A program made the position numbers and the translations under genes. The notes under the pieces were generated by a model. That model was not told the DNA's origin, did no database searches, and saw only the letters and a program-made list of their open reading frames with translations. A DNA stretch of 64,000 bases from Gigaspora rosea (lineage: Eukaryota > Glomeromycota > Glomeromycetes > Diversisporales > Gigasporaceae), in the NCBI GenBank assembly GCA_003550325.1, contig QKWP01000220.1, forward strand, positions 76,064-140,063, given 5' to 3'. Shown piece by piece: positions 24,000 through 36,280 of the stretch; positions within the stretch are counted from its first letter, which is position 1, and the number at the start of each line of letters is the position of its first letter.

Positions 24000-24825
24000 A
24001 ATTTGACAATGTCTATATAAATGAAATAGGTTAGTAATGGCAAAAAAAATGTCCAGATCATGTGATAAATACCCAAAATGAAAAGAAGACATTCGGCTAG
24101 TATTTGGAATTACTATCAGAATGGTATAGGCATAGTCAAAGATATAATGAAAGCATTTGAATAGTAAGGGGTGTGCCATTTATTACGTAATATTTTTTAA
24201 TTAGTAGCCACCTCTACCCATGTATGGTGTAATTATTTTATCTAATTCTGATTGATTAATATAATATATAGATGTAATCACTACCTTTGACCATGTATCT
24301 ATGGTAAAAATTACGTAATAAATGGCATGCTCCTAACTAAAATCTGCTGATGATGGAAATCTTAATAGGCAATTGAATGTTGGTTACTGTTACCGAAATG
24401 GCATAGAAATAACTAAAAATAAAGAGAAAGCATTCAAATGGTACTTGAAATCTGCTAATGGTGGAACTTCAAAAGGCCAATAAAATGTTGGAAACTGTTA
24501 TCAAAAAAGTGTTGGCATTCCTAAAGATGAAAAGAAAGCTTCTAAATAGTATTTGTGATCTGCTAAAAGCGGAAACCCTAGTGGACAATTAAATATTGGA
24601 TTTTGCTATTATGAGAGTATAGGCTCCTAAAAATAAACTGAAGGTATCTAAATAGTATTTGAAAACTGCTGAAGACAATAATATAGTCGAACATAAGAAC
24701 ATAAACATTTCCTATGATGAAATTGACCTATCACAAGAAATTAATAAACATTTAGCGAATAAGATCTCAAATATGGACTATTTTGAAAGAGATGAATTTG
24801 TTAATACAATTTTATTTTATTAATT
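24000..24825 (+). pseudogene. Sel1-like repeat protein pseudogene
   Basis: Several Sel1-like repeats (short helical-pair repeats used for protein-protein contacts, much expanded in this fungal group) can be read: NVGYCYRNGIEITKNKEKAF, then WYLKSANGGTSKGQ, NVGNCYQKSVGIPKDEKKA, SAKSGNPSGQLNIGFCYYES. Each has the expected G-Y/C-Y-G-I spacing of about 36 residues. In-frame stops interrupt it (for example where KWYL has become K-stop-YL), and a MITE at 24166-24334 splits one repeat. The end reads NKISNMDYFERDEFVNTILF and a stop near 24822. I assign the family from the repeats; the partner or role is unknown. Confidence 0.8.
24166..24334. mobile_element. MITE with attacgtaat termini, 169 bp
   Basis: Left aaggggtgtgccatttatta cgtaat and right attacgtaataaatggcatgctcct are inverted. 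It interrupts the Sel1 pseudogene between KAF(E) and KSA, so the empty site can be inferred from the repeat consensus. The target duplication is blurred (agta/acta). Confidence 0.7.
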
Positions 24826-25139
24826 TAAATATTAAAATGACATTTTTTTTAATATTTATATTTATTAATAGTCAAGTTATAACATATAAACGTCATTTTT
24901 GAAAGTATTCACCGATCACTACATATTTACACACAATCACGAGCATATTCCCACACTATCATTTACATTGCACGTGTCATCATCCCGTGTCGTCAAAATC
25001 ACCATAACACTTGCCTGAATTAGAAAAACGAAAACCATTACCCATACTAAAAAAGGATTCTTCAAAAATCAGCATAGCGAACATCAAAAAAGTTGAAACC
25101 ATCCCTCACACATTTCATGTTACACAAGAAACGTGATCG

Positions 25140-25740
25140 TACTGGTATTAAGTTCAAAAAATTTAAAAAAAATCTTAAGTGACTTGATACTTAATCGATA
25201 ATCCAAACGGAATCCCGAGTAAAACGAGCTACAATACTAACACATAAATACACATAAAAAAATTAATACAGTGAACACATACCGTAATATTATAGAATCC
25301 CTTAAACATCAATCCCTATCGCGATAAACAGTAACTTAAAAGCACGAAACGTCAGCACACATGGCAAACAAAATCACAAGGAAATGACTATTCAATCAGC
25401 AGTACTAATAGTAAAAACAAGTCCCTATATTAATACAATTACGAATTAAGTTTAAAAAATATACAATCATCATAAGTGACTTGATTCATAATCGATAATC
25501 CGAGTAAATCAAGTAAAAACAAGCTACAATATTAACACATAAATACACTAAATCAAGAAACCACAATGATAAACAATCAAGTCAATGTACACATAAAAAA
25601 AAGCAATACTGTGAACACATACCGTAATTTATCAAACCCCTTAAACATTAATCCCTACCGCGATAAACAGTAACTTAAAAGCATGAAACGTCAGCACGCA
25701 TGGCATACAAAATCACAAGGAACGACCATCCAATCTGATA
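25140..25740. repeat. Tandem duplication of about 340 bp
   Basis: The words gtgaacacataccgtaat (25272 and 25613), cgcgataaacagtaacttaa and acgtcagcac recur in the same order about 341 bases apart, with point differences and small indels. No gene is visible in it. Confidence 0.75.
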
Positions 25741-26574
25741 CCTAGAATTGCAGACATCACTTAACTTGCCTGTAAACCATACACATCGTATTTCATAATC
25801 CGCTCCTGGTATACAGAATGGTACAACGGCAATCAAGTTCAGCAATTAAGCGATGATCATGAGAAAATAAATTATCGAATCAGGTATCGCACATTAAAAG
25901 TTAGACTAACAATCTCATGCGACACAAGATACAGGAGCAAATGTTACACCTTTGCTTCGCCATATGCATATAACCAATAAAATGCAAGTTTTTGGGTACG
26001 AACATCATTTAATTTACCGAACTACGTGAAATTTTCAATATCACTCCTGATTAACTTATCTGTTCCAATCTGGATAGCGTTTATCCGAATAATTATCGGG
26101 TGACACCCACCCGGGTCATATCACTAGTAACAACTAAAAAAAAACTTACATTAATTTGTTAAAGAACTTCCTACACTAAATTCGATATTAATCTTTTGAT
26201 ACACAAAAATTAATTATATTTCGCATAGCTCACTGCATTTATCTGACACGTTTTTTGTTAATTTATTAAATTCGAAATTGGCATTTCATTTTGTAAGATA
26301 TTTGAAATAAACTATTCAAATTTGGTATATTTCAAATAAATATTAGCATTTGTAGCCAAAGTCGTAAAGGTAATTAGTAAAGTGATAGCACTTTGTGCTC
26401 ATATAGAATCCGGATTCAATAATTGAATTCGGATTTATCCAGATTCGGATATCATCCGGATACACAAAGTAGAATCCGAATTTAATCCGAATGGCCCTTA
26501 AAGAATAGGATCGAAACACTAATCAAAAAATAAGGTAATTTCGCAAAACAAACAATCTGATTATCGCGGTGCTG

Positions 26575-26737
26575 GTCACTTCACCGACAATCATTTCGCC
26601 GAAAGTTAACTTAGCCGACATCACATAGGGTTAGGGTTAGCGTCTTATTAGTTGCAGGTATGTATTTTTAGTAAATCGTCACTTGGTGTATGTCGGCTAA
26701 GTGAGCTGTCGGTGAAATGACACGTATCCTTTTGATA
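26575..26737. mobile_element. MITE-like inverted repeat
   Basis: gtcacttcaccgacaatcat and ttagccgacat on the left are mirrored by atgtcggctaa and ctgtcggtgaaatgacac on the right. The middle contains the telomere-like tagggttagggttag. Confidence 0.6.
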
Positions 26738-27371
26738 TTTATCATGCCCTAATCTCACCCCAACGCTAACTCGTTTATTCGATTGTTCTAATTTCACGTT
26801 ACACCTGGTCTCGAAATCTGGTTGCGACATATAGAATTTTGGATGTGTTCTTGGAGTAGTTAGTATTGTCAATTTAGCTTATGACCGTAATCTGTCGATC
26901 ATAGAAAAATCACGTATCAAAAATATGGCGACTACGCAGATCGATGCCAAGAGGCTAGTAATAGCCGAAAGTTAAACCGGATTTAGAACAGCGCAAAAAA
27001 GATTTCAAGCCTAACTAAAATTATTGACATTATAGCGAATTACATCGATTTGACTAGAGATTGTACCCGTTGGGAAAACCTCTGCCCTGATATTATTAAA
27101 TTTCCTGGTAATCCAGATAAAATTACTATGTCACATAATAGCAATTTTTATCCGAATATTTGACTTATTTAATAAAATATTACGATTTAAAATAATTTTA
27201 TCCCGAACTAAAATTTTGCTATAATGTAATCTGATTGATATTTAGTAGCCTACTGTACTGCACCTTTATGTCTTATATGTACATACTGTGCGTTTTTTTT
27301 TTTTTTTGATACTATCTTTAATATGGATCTAAAATTGGTTTGAGTGATTCTCTCTTAAAATATTGTAATTA

Positions 27372-27635
27372 CCGTAAACTGCCGTATGCAAGGCCCCCAG
27401 ATATCAGACCCCCTATGTACTAGACCCGGGCGTGAAACTCAAAATCTACAATAACCAAATGCGGTTTTTTTCAAATATCTAGGCTGCCCACTATGAATGA
27501 AAAATATGCATGCTTTTTAAATTTTACCTTCTAATGGTAAAAACTCTCCACCATGTACTAGACGCGGGGTCTAATATTAGGTTTTAATATTAGTGGGGTG
27601 TAAAAGACCCGGGTTTTTTATACGGCAGTTTACGG
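27372..27635. mobile_element. 264-bp MITE with TA target duplication (CCGTA family)
   Basis: ccgtaaactgccgtat and atacggcagtttacgg form the ends; TA flanks at 27370-27371 and 27636-27637. Inner copies of agacccggg pair across the element. It lies 170 bp upstream of the micro-exon gene. Confidence 0.8.
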
Positions 27636-27689
27636 TACTAATTAGATTCAAGATAATAAATCTGATCTGACTAAATCTGAAGGAAAGAT

Positions 27690-27701
27690 AAGTATAAAAC
27701 C
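27690..27701 (+). promoter_or_regulatory. Possible TATA element of the micro-exon gene
   Basis: agtataaaacc lies about 110 bp upstream of the ATG at 27808. In A+T-rich DNA this is weak evidence. Confidence 0.3.
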
Positions 27702-27807
27702 GTAGAAATTTGTCAACTCAACGAATTTTGTCAAAAAAATATCAAAATATTTAGTAATATTATTAATTTTAACTCAACTCACATAAAATTATTAAAAGCT
27801 TTTCACA

Positions 27808-30800
27808 ATGAATTTATCTTACATATTCGCCATAACTTTGATTATTGCTACACTCATTGTTCTTAATGTTTGCTCCGTTGAACCAAACCCTATTGAATTT
27901 GTTAAATTGGAAAAGTGACCAAAAAAGTAATATTATAATATTTAAAAATATTATTTATAAAAGTTCTTAAATAATAATCTGGTCTGTTTTTAGAACATTT
28001 TTTCTAAATATTTTTTTACGATAGTGTTCCAATGTTAGTAAACATTCCATTGAATATGCTTCAAGAATTGTCATTTATGAATTTTAAAGATTATATTTCT
28101 AATCGAATATTTTTGCTTTTTGTATATATTATTAGACCGTAAGTAAATTTTATTGCAAATATTTCTAAAATTTAATATATTTCCTTTATTTACACTATTT
28201 TTTAAATTGCTAGTTGGTAAGAATAAATAAATTTATTTTAGTATTCGAAAATTTTAGAATGCATTAATGCATAATAATTCAATATTATTTATTAGCTGGT
28301 AAGCATTGACTTAATTCTATTTATTTATAAATCATTATAAGAATGTATTTATGGATTTAAAGCTCAAAATAATGCATATTTTATCTCAAATAACGGCTTA
28401 AATTCTGCCTATCTTTTGAGATACTATACTTATATAGGTGCAAATAAATACCTATGTATGAGTGTCGCTAAGAGAAAACCACCACCGAGCTTTCAATTAT
28501 ATTTTGTGTTAGACAAAAACTCTAACAAATAACATTTTTTCTCTCGGAGGCACTCATACGTATCTTCTAATAATTTTTGATATGTATACTTTTATCTTTT
28601 TTAGCTAACAATACATACCATATCTTTATATATTTTATTTTTTAATTATAGTGAAACTGAGTGAGTATAATCATTAGAATATATTAATTAGAAAATTATC
28701 TTTAAAATAATTGAACTTTTAATTTGCACAAATTATTAGTATGTAAGTATCAACTCGATTTATTTTTAATAATTTCTAAACTAGACTTAATTTTAATCTA
28801 ATAATATATATCCTTTTATAATCTTTAGTCCGTAAGTTTATTTATTAATTTTTTAAAATAAATTATTAATAATACAGTATTTTAATTAACAATAGTTTAA
28901 TATTTTGAATCATTAGTTGGTTAGTATGAGCTTGGCTATATTTATTATTATATTGCTATTTTATAAGTCTATATCTGTTTTTAAATAATTAATAATACAA
29001 ACTAAATATATTTATCTATTAAATTATTAGCGTGTAAGTATATATAAATTATATTTATATTTATAGTATAGATAATATTCTTAAGTATTTATTACTTGGC
29101 TATTAGCTCTATGCGATTTTTGCCAACAAAATAGCCTTTTGTTTTCATGGTTATTTTGTTAGGAAACATCTTATATAATACTACTTTATAATATATAACA
29201 TAAAGTCATGTCTGGGTTATGTTACTACTGAGTTATATCCCTCTTGTTTGCTATCTAGTTATATCCCATATTTGAGCTGATCAATTCCCTTTTTTTATAC
29301 GTTTTATGGCGAATTATATTTCAATTTTATTTATATCTCCAAAAAAATCAAAAACATGTTGAAAAAAGAAGTGATATAACCCATATATGACTTTATATAA
29401 ATTAAAAAATATTATCTACAATAAAATATTATTTGTTAATGAAATAATAATTTTTATAATCTAATTATATCTTTCCTATTTTTAAACAATAGTCCGTAAG
29501 TAAAAGACTTATTCTATTTTATTGATGATTTTGAATTATAATCTGACAACTATAATTTCTATTAAATTATAAGCTCGTAAGTATAAAATCTATTATCAAT
29601 TATTAATATAATAAAGATATGAGCTAGGCTAAAAATTTTGTTATTCTTGTCATACTGGTTATAACGACATCTGGATAACAACATCTGGCTGTATTTATAC
29701 CGATATCGGGCCATAATGACAACAGGCTATAATATCATCTTAGATTTTTAAATCTATATACGTACTTAATATTAAGATACCTCTTGTTAAACCAACTTCT
29801 GGATTCATCGGAAAATTCTTTGTTTTTAAAAAAGCGTCAATATAACTATAAGACGTGTATAGCATATTTGCTATATTTGTTAAATCGAATAGGCTAGCAA
29901 ATTATTAAAGTGCTAAATTTTATGATTATAAAATTGTACTCTATTAATTATTAATGGTTATTCAGTATTTATTATATTGATAATTGATATATAACTGCTT
30001 TTAATCCATTTTATATCATTTAATTATATTCTTAACATTTTTATGTTAACTAGGATGTGGTATGTATAAAGTTTAAAAATAATTTATTAATTTTAATTTT
30101 TGCAATTAATAGTATATAATTCTTTATTAAATTATTAGTATGTAAGTAAATTATTTCTTCATTTCATATTACACTAAGCAATTATTGTATAGTTTTTTTA
30201 AAAAAATTTCATTAAATTATTAGCGCGTAAGTAAGCTTAATTTTATATCATAAATGAGTTATTTACCAATTTATTTAAAAACTTTAGTAATAAATTATGT
30301 ATTTTTTAATTTAATAATTAGATGGTAAGTGTAAATTAGCTATATTAGCTATATTATTTATAAAGTTTATTGTAAATAATTTTTTAATATATTTTATTAT
30401 TAAATATTAGTATGTAAGTATAAACTCTATTTATATACGTTGTTTTGCAAATTTATAGCTAATAATATAAAATTTTTTGTTAAATTATTAGTGGGTAAGT
30501 ATAATAAATTATAAATATTTAGTTATTTTTTGGTTTATTCTTTATTAATGTTTATATAATTTTTTTTATTTATCATTAGCGTGTAAGTATAAAGTTATTT
30601 GTAAATTTGGCTTATTCGTTTATAAATACTTATAAAATTGTTTTGTCAAATTATCAGTGGGTAAGAATAACAAATTATAAAGGTTTGGTTATTTTTTGTT
30701 TATCTTTTGTAAATAATTATATAAAATTTTTTGTTAATTATTAGCCAGTAAGTATAAAGTAATTTGTAATTCTGGTTTATCCTTTATAGATATTTATATA

Positions 30801-31306
30801 TAAAATTGTTTTATTAAATTATTAGGGGGTATATATACTATATAAAGTTAAATTTTACTTTTTTATTTATAACTTAATAAACTAACTATAAATTTTTTTA
30901 TTATACAATTTAGTTGGTAAATATAAATTTAGTTCATTATTTATAAAGTTACTATTTGATTATTGTTTACAAATTATAATACACTAATTTTAATGAAAAT
31001 TACTACTTATTGCCAGTGGTGAACATAACTAGTGATTAACAAAATTTAATAAAAAGTTTTTTGCTGAAATATAAATTAAAATTTGATTAATATTAGAGTT
31101 AGAGTAAGAACTGGAATAGGGCAGGGGCATAGTTTATACCAAAATTTTTACGAGTAATTTTTTTTGTTAGTCTCAAAGGTGATTTCATAAACAAAATTTA
31201 AAAATACAAAATATAAATTGGTGATGATCACTACTAGCAATAATAGCAAACTTCAATTTAATATATATATTTATTTATATATAGCAGTATACATAATAAG
31301 ATTTAG
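27808..31306 (+). CDS. Candidate micro-exon gene for a small secreted six-cysteine peptide
   Basis: Exon 1 (27808-27914) gives a classical signal peptide: MNLSYIFAIT, a hydrophobic core, then VCS/VEPNP as a likely cleavage area. Then come exons 28025-28033, 28136-28138, 28214-28216, 28296-28298, 28652-28660, 28740-28742, 28829-28831, 28917-28919, 29031-29033, 29493-29495, 29574-29576, 30054-30059, 30139-30141, 30224-30226, 30322-30324, 30411-30413, 30492-30494, 30580-30582, 30658-30660, 30745-30747, 30826-30828, 30914-30916 and 31285-31306. Each sits between an AG and a GT, mostly GTAAGT. All 22 internal exons are 3, 6 or 9 nt, keep phase 2 and add no stop. The joined product is 69 residues, with cysteines at 41, 42, 48, 53, 56 and 63; typical words are VPIPCCETDIPC and MCIACIGVG. 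Secretion and disulfides are inferred. The first donor (GTGACC) is weak. Reading exon 1 alone gives a 36-residue ORF. No protein family is recognised. Confidence 0.65.
28447..28567. mobile_element. MITE-like inverted repeat inside an intron
   Basis: cctatgtatgagtgtcgcta and agagaaaa are mirrored by tttttctctcggaggcactc and atacgtatc. It lengthens the intron between the fifth and sixth exon to 353 nt. Confidence 0.6.
30988..31258. mobile_element. Insertion in the last intron of the micro-exon gene
   Basis: Copy A lacks these roughly 270 bases, giving a 102-nt last intron there against 368 nt here. The ends (ttgccagtggtgaac... and gatgatcactactagcaata) are loosely inverted, and the middle (agagttagagtaagaactgg, gggcatagt) is the inverse of text in the MITE at 43298-43636, so the two are related. 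Confidence 0.55.
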
Positions 31307-31432
31307 TAGTATATCAGATATACTTTTATAATATTTAAAATTTTGATTTGTTAACTTTTAAATTTTTATTATAATATTTAAAATTTATATAATTTTTTAT
31401 TTTTATATTTAAAATTTATATTTTTTTTTATT

Positions 31433-31668
31433 ATAATATTTAAAATTTATATAATTTTTTATTATAATTTTTAAAATTGATTATATTATTCATAATCTTA
31501 TTTGCTATTTATAATATTTAAAATTTATATAATTTTTTATTATAATTTTTAAAATTGATTATATTATTCATAATCTTATTTGCTATTTATAATATTTAAA
31601 ATTTATATAATTTTTTATTATAATTTTTAAAATTGATTATATTATTCATAATCTTATTTGCTATTTAA
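31433..31668. repeat. Tandem repeat, period about 79 bp, nearly three copies
   Basis: The phrase attattcataatcttatttgc recurs every 79 or so bases. Copy A has a single unit at about 7170, so the expansion happened in copy B after duplication. Confidence 0.8.
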
Positions 31669-32262
31669 AATTTTAAAAAAGCTTTTAATTTGTTTATTTT
31701 TTAAATTAATGGATTGGATTTATCTGTACTAAATTTAGTACTTTGTACTAAATTCTGTTAGTCTTTAAATTTAATTATCTAAAAATTTAAAAATTAACTG
31801 CATATTTAAATATTGTTTTAAAGTATTTTAAGACTATACAGTTATATAAAAAGTGTTTAATGGTCTTAAATGGTTTTTTGAATTTTATAGAATTTTTTAT
31901 GTTTTTAAAAATTTTGGTTTAAGCCAATTTATCTAATTTTATATAGTAATAACTAGCTATCTTAGAAGATACTATATGTTGCCGAAAATAAGCTACCTCC
32001 TAAAATAAGCTACCCAGTTTTGATCCAAAAACGTAAAAATGCATTTGACCCAAAAATAAGCTTTGTCACACCAAAAGATAATTAACAAAATTTTTAGTTC
32101 TGAAAATAAGCTATCCTACGATTGATAAAAGTTGCTATATAGTACTGTAGTAAAGTCTAAATTTTACTAAACAAATCGATTAAAGTCGCTTAAGTAACCT
32201 TATTCAGCAGCTTAGAATACACATATTCTAAAAATTTCATATAAATTAGAGAACTTTTTATT

Positions 32263-33236
32263 TTTAATTTTTTTTTATGTCAAAGTTTCCACTCTGGGTG
32301 AGATTTTATTTAATCAAGCCTGTGGATCAAGGGCGCCTCTTTGGGCACCGCACAATTGAGCTACATTGAATGATGGTACAACTAGCCACATGTACAACTT
32401 TTGGCTGTCTAATTGAAGTAGTCCGCCCGAAGGTTCTATACTAGCTGCTATACCTACAACCCAACTAGGGGATTGCCTATTTAAACCCTTTGGTTCAAGC
32501 TTCGCATGTCAATTCTACTTGTATCACTAACACAGCCCTCCGATACATTAGTCAGTCGAAGACAGTTCCGGATGCTAACTATATCCCCTTAGGCCTAATT
32601 TATCCTCGTGGTACACTTTGTAGAGCAGTCCCTGTCCCACACAGGTATTATCTACGCTTTGGTAACTTGTATTACCTACTTCTGTCCTTGTAAGGTTCAC
32701 GCTGACCCCAGTACCCACCATTACTTTCCTACCGGTCCATTACCGGATACTCCAAACTTCCAATCCAGTTGGCCCGGAAAGGCTTATCTACTCAGCATTA
32801 GGTGCTACTATGGTTTTTTTCCCCCTAGTACCTAATTCCAGAACATAGGTTCATTTCCTCCGGTATGACTCCAGCAGCCAGGTTGGTGGACCCTCTTCTC
32901 TGAAGGTCATATCATTCAGTTCTCTAGCTCCAGTTTCTGATATTTCAGTTCTGGTAGCACCATCAAAGATTGTTGCTACCTCCTTACTCGGAACTTTCCA
33001 AATGGGTTTCCATTTCCCTAGTTCCTTGGATTTGTCTGTGTCACTGGACACAACTTTGCCCGAAGCTCCATTCGAGATAGTAACCAAGGACTACAGGTGA
33101 TATACCCAACTGATCGACAGGAAACAGTTACCGTAATACAGGTCTATTTTTCCAAAGCGTCACCAGTGGGATTTGAACCCTAGACCTGCCACTTGGAGAG
33201 TGACAACTTACCAACTTCCCTAAGTTGCCACACCCT
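32263..33236 (-). mobile_element. tRNA-headed SINE-like retroposon, long subtype, 974 bp
   Basis: On the minus strand the element starts with a tRNA-like head (about 33158-33234), including B box gggttcaaatccc and an A-box-like tagggaagttggt. It ends in an A-rich tail, visible as T tracts at 32263-32277. The 14-bp duplication gagaactttttatt flanks it at 32249-32262 and 33237-33250. The distal part (agggtttaaatagg, gttgggttgtaggtat, gaaccttcgggcggact) is shared with 59162-59870. A 78-residue minus-strand ORF at 32851-33087 lies in the unshared middle and may be chance. Transposition would depend on a LINE enzyme supplied elsewhere. Confidence 0.85.
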
Positions 33237-33494
33237 GAGAACTTTTTATTATTTGACTTTAATTTTATGTTCAACAGTTTTTTTTAAAAAAAAAGCTATT
33301 GAATGTAAAAATTAAAAGTCAAATAATAAAAAGTTCTCTAAGCTATATGATATTTTTAGGGTATGCATATTTTGATTTGCTGAACAAGGTTACTTAAGCG
33401 ACTTTAATTGATTCCTTAGTAAATTTAGACTTTACTAGGTAGTGATTATAATTAATTGACCAAAAATCTAAACCTTCTAATTCAGAGTTTGTCC

Positions 33495-33930
33495 ATTTAA
33501 ATGTTTTTGATTGGTCATCTTCAGAAAACGTGGCCAGTGTGTGAGAAAAACTTTGATCTGTCTATGCCGATTCAATAATTATGATATTAGTTCCCCATTT
33601 AACTGTTTTTGATTGATCATCTTCAGAAAACGTGACATCAGTCTAAACCTTCTAATTCAGAGTTCAACGTTTTTGGTTGGTCATCTTCAGAAAACGTGAC
33701 TAGATTGTGAGAAAAACTTTCGATCTGTCTATGCCAGATTTATTAAATTTTTAATAGTTATGACATTTGTTCCCATTAAAACATTTTTGATCAGAAAACG
33801 TAACCAGACTGAGAAGTCTATGTCGATTCATTAAATTTCTAATAATTACGACATTTGTCCTGTTTAAACGTTTTAATTGGTCATCTTCAGAAAACGTGAC
33901 CAGAGTGTGAGAAAAACTTTGATCGATTCG
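33495..33930. repeat. Degenerate tandem repeat, unit about 110-130 bp, four copies
   Basis: The phrase ggtcatcttcagaaaacgtg with gtgtgagaaaaactttgatc and tctatgccgattcatt recurs four times with indels. No coding frame is maintained. Confidence 0.75.
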
Positions 33931-34360
33931 ACTAAATCAAGCTGTGAGAAAATTTAAATATGGTGATCAGCTAAGACGAATCTGTAAATTATGCTGTAAT
34001 TTGTCTATTACTATGAATTAATAACCAGTTGCCATTTTTTTTGAAAAATCAATTTTCGTGTACACTTTGCAGATTTAAAAAATCGCTTCCGTTCGTTATG
34101 CGCATTTTATATCTCTGAAATTAAATTAACTGAGATATGGATAACGTTAATAACATGCATAGTGAGTCACACTGTGTATCACCAGAATAGTAAAGTTTTA
34201 TACCAGTAACTCATGATAAAGCTATAATGATTTCAACGCGAGCTAACTCCCTTGACCACATATTGTAATCATTACAATAATGAGCAAGTTTTATATGAAA
34301 ATTCTTAAATAGTAATTCTTGATAAAATCGGAAAATAGTTTTTTTATTTCTTTTTTTAAT

Positions 34361-36150
34361 CTATTGTAAATTAATATGCTCATGTTTACATCTAAAGCCA
34401 TGCAAGGTTAATTTTTTTGGTTTGCATAACATAGAATCAAAAAATTTTAGATTTTTTTTTTCAAATCTATCAAGTAATTCGAGAAAATTATGGCTGCCAT
34501 AGATGATACTAAAGAAAAAAATTAAATAGCAAAAACGAAATAATTGGCACAATTGAAATTTAAAAATAACTTTTTTTTGTAAAATTGGGTCAGCAGGTAA
34601 GTTTTTGTAGTATAATTATTTACAATAGGAATTATAATTCCGATACTAACTCATCTTTAACCTTTAGAAAATCAGAAAAATTTTATTGCGAACAATCTCA
34701 ATTTTAATCACACATTGTAGTAAGGCTACCAAAGTTAATTTTTCGTTTTGCATAACCTGCTGATCCAATTTTTCTAAAAAAATATTTTTTTAAAGTTTTT
34801 TCTCTCGATGATAACCTTAATTTTCCGGAATTACCCAATAGGTCTGATAAAAAAAAACAAAATTTTCAGATTCCATGTTATGCAAACTGAAGAATTAACT
34901 AAATTTTTGTTTTGTATAAAATAGAGTTCTATAATTTCAATCGGTGGGTCAGATTTTTTATTATTATTATTTTATTTTAATCTATTGTAAATTAATATGC
35001 TTATTCATATCTAAAGCTACACAAAGTTGATTTTTCAGTTGCAAATATGGAATCGGATCTTTTTCAAATCTATTGGGTAATTTGAAAAAATTAAGGCTAA
35101 CATCGGTGATACTGAAGAAAAAAATTAAATAGCAAAAATGGAATAATTGGCACAATTAAAATTTTTAAAAAAAGATTTTTTTTGAAAATTTAGGTCAGCA
35201 GGTAAGTTTTGTAATACGATTTTTTACAGTAGAATTATAATTCGATACTAACTTATCTTTAACTTTTATGTCTACTATGCTAGCAAGTTCTTAAACAGAA
35301 TGTTTTTATGACAACTTATGGCATAAAATTAGAAAAATTCTGTTGTGAACTTCTCAATTTTAACTACATGTTGTAGTAATATAGTAGTAGGTAAGTTCTG
35401 TATCAGAACTTTAATAGTAACTTATAATAATAATTATGATAAGGCCATGCAAAATTAATTTTTTGTTTTGCATAAGATAGAGTTCCAAAATTTCAGTCAG
35501 AGGGTTGGATTTTTTATTATTATTATTTTTGTTTTTTTAATCTATTGTAAATTAATATGCTCATGTTCAAATTTAAAGCTATGCAAAGTTAATTTTCCAG
35601 TTTGCATAACATAGAATCAGAAAATTTTAGATTTTTTTTTCAGATCTATTAGGTAATTCGAAAAATTAAAGCTGCCATCAGTGACACTAGAGAAAAAAAT
35701 TAAATAGCAAAATGGAATAATTGGCACAATTGAAATTTTTTAAACCATTTTTTAAAAAAAATTGGGTTGGCAAGTAGGTTTTATAATGTGATTTTTTTAT
35801 AGTAGGAATTATAATTCCAATACTAACTCATCCCAGAAAATCATGAAAAATCTATCACGAACTATCTCAATTTTAACCACATATGGTAGTAATAGAATTC
35901 AGTTCGTTTGGATAATTCAAGAAAATTAAGGTCACCACGTTGACATCGAAGAAAAGATTAAATAGATTTGCACAATTGAAGTTTAAAAAAAAATTTTTTT
36001 TGAAAAATTGGGTCAGTGAGTTATGCAAAACAAAAAATTGACTTTGCATTGCCTAATTCCAATGTTATGCATACTGCATTAGCAATAATTTTATATCTAA
36101 ATTCTTTACTGTAACTTATAGTAAAATTACATTAATTCCAATGCAACCAA
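34361..36150. repeat. Degenerate tandem repeat, unit about 560-620 bp
   Basis: Copies begin with tctattgtaaattaatatgc at about 34361, 34980 and 35540, followed each time by agttaattttt, ttgcataacatagaatc, attaaatagcaaaa, ataattggcacaattg and ttgggtcagcag. Shorter relatives lie at 39950-40350 and 51738-51870. No protein is visible. Confidence 0.75.
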
Positions 36151-36280
36151 TTCGCTTTTAGCAACAAACTATAGTCACTGAAATAGAGAGTAACCAGAAT
36201 AGCAGGTAATTACTTACTGTGGTCACCAAAATAGCAAGTTTTGTAACAATTTTTTTTATAGTAACTTATGATAGAAATTA

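Noticed and set aside
26625..26640. Telomere or chromosome end (tagggttagggttag; also ccctaaccctaact at 43504)
   Set aside because: Only about two units each, embedded in MITEs; too short for a telomere.
27808..27918. Exon 1 of the micro-exon gene as a complete 36-residue peptide gene
   Set aside because: It is possible, since a TGA follows directly. But a lone signal peptide without mature part would be pointless, while the downstream array continues the frame without a stop.
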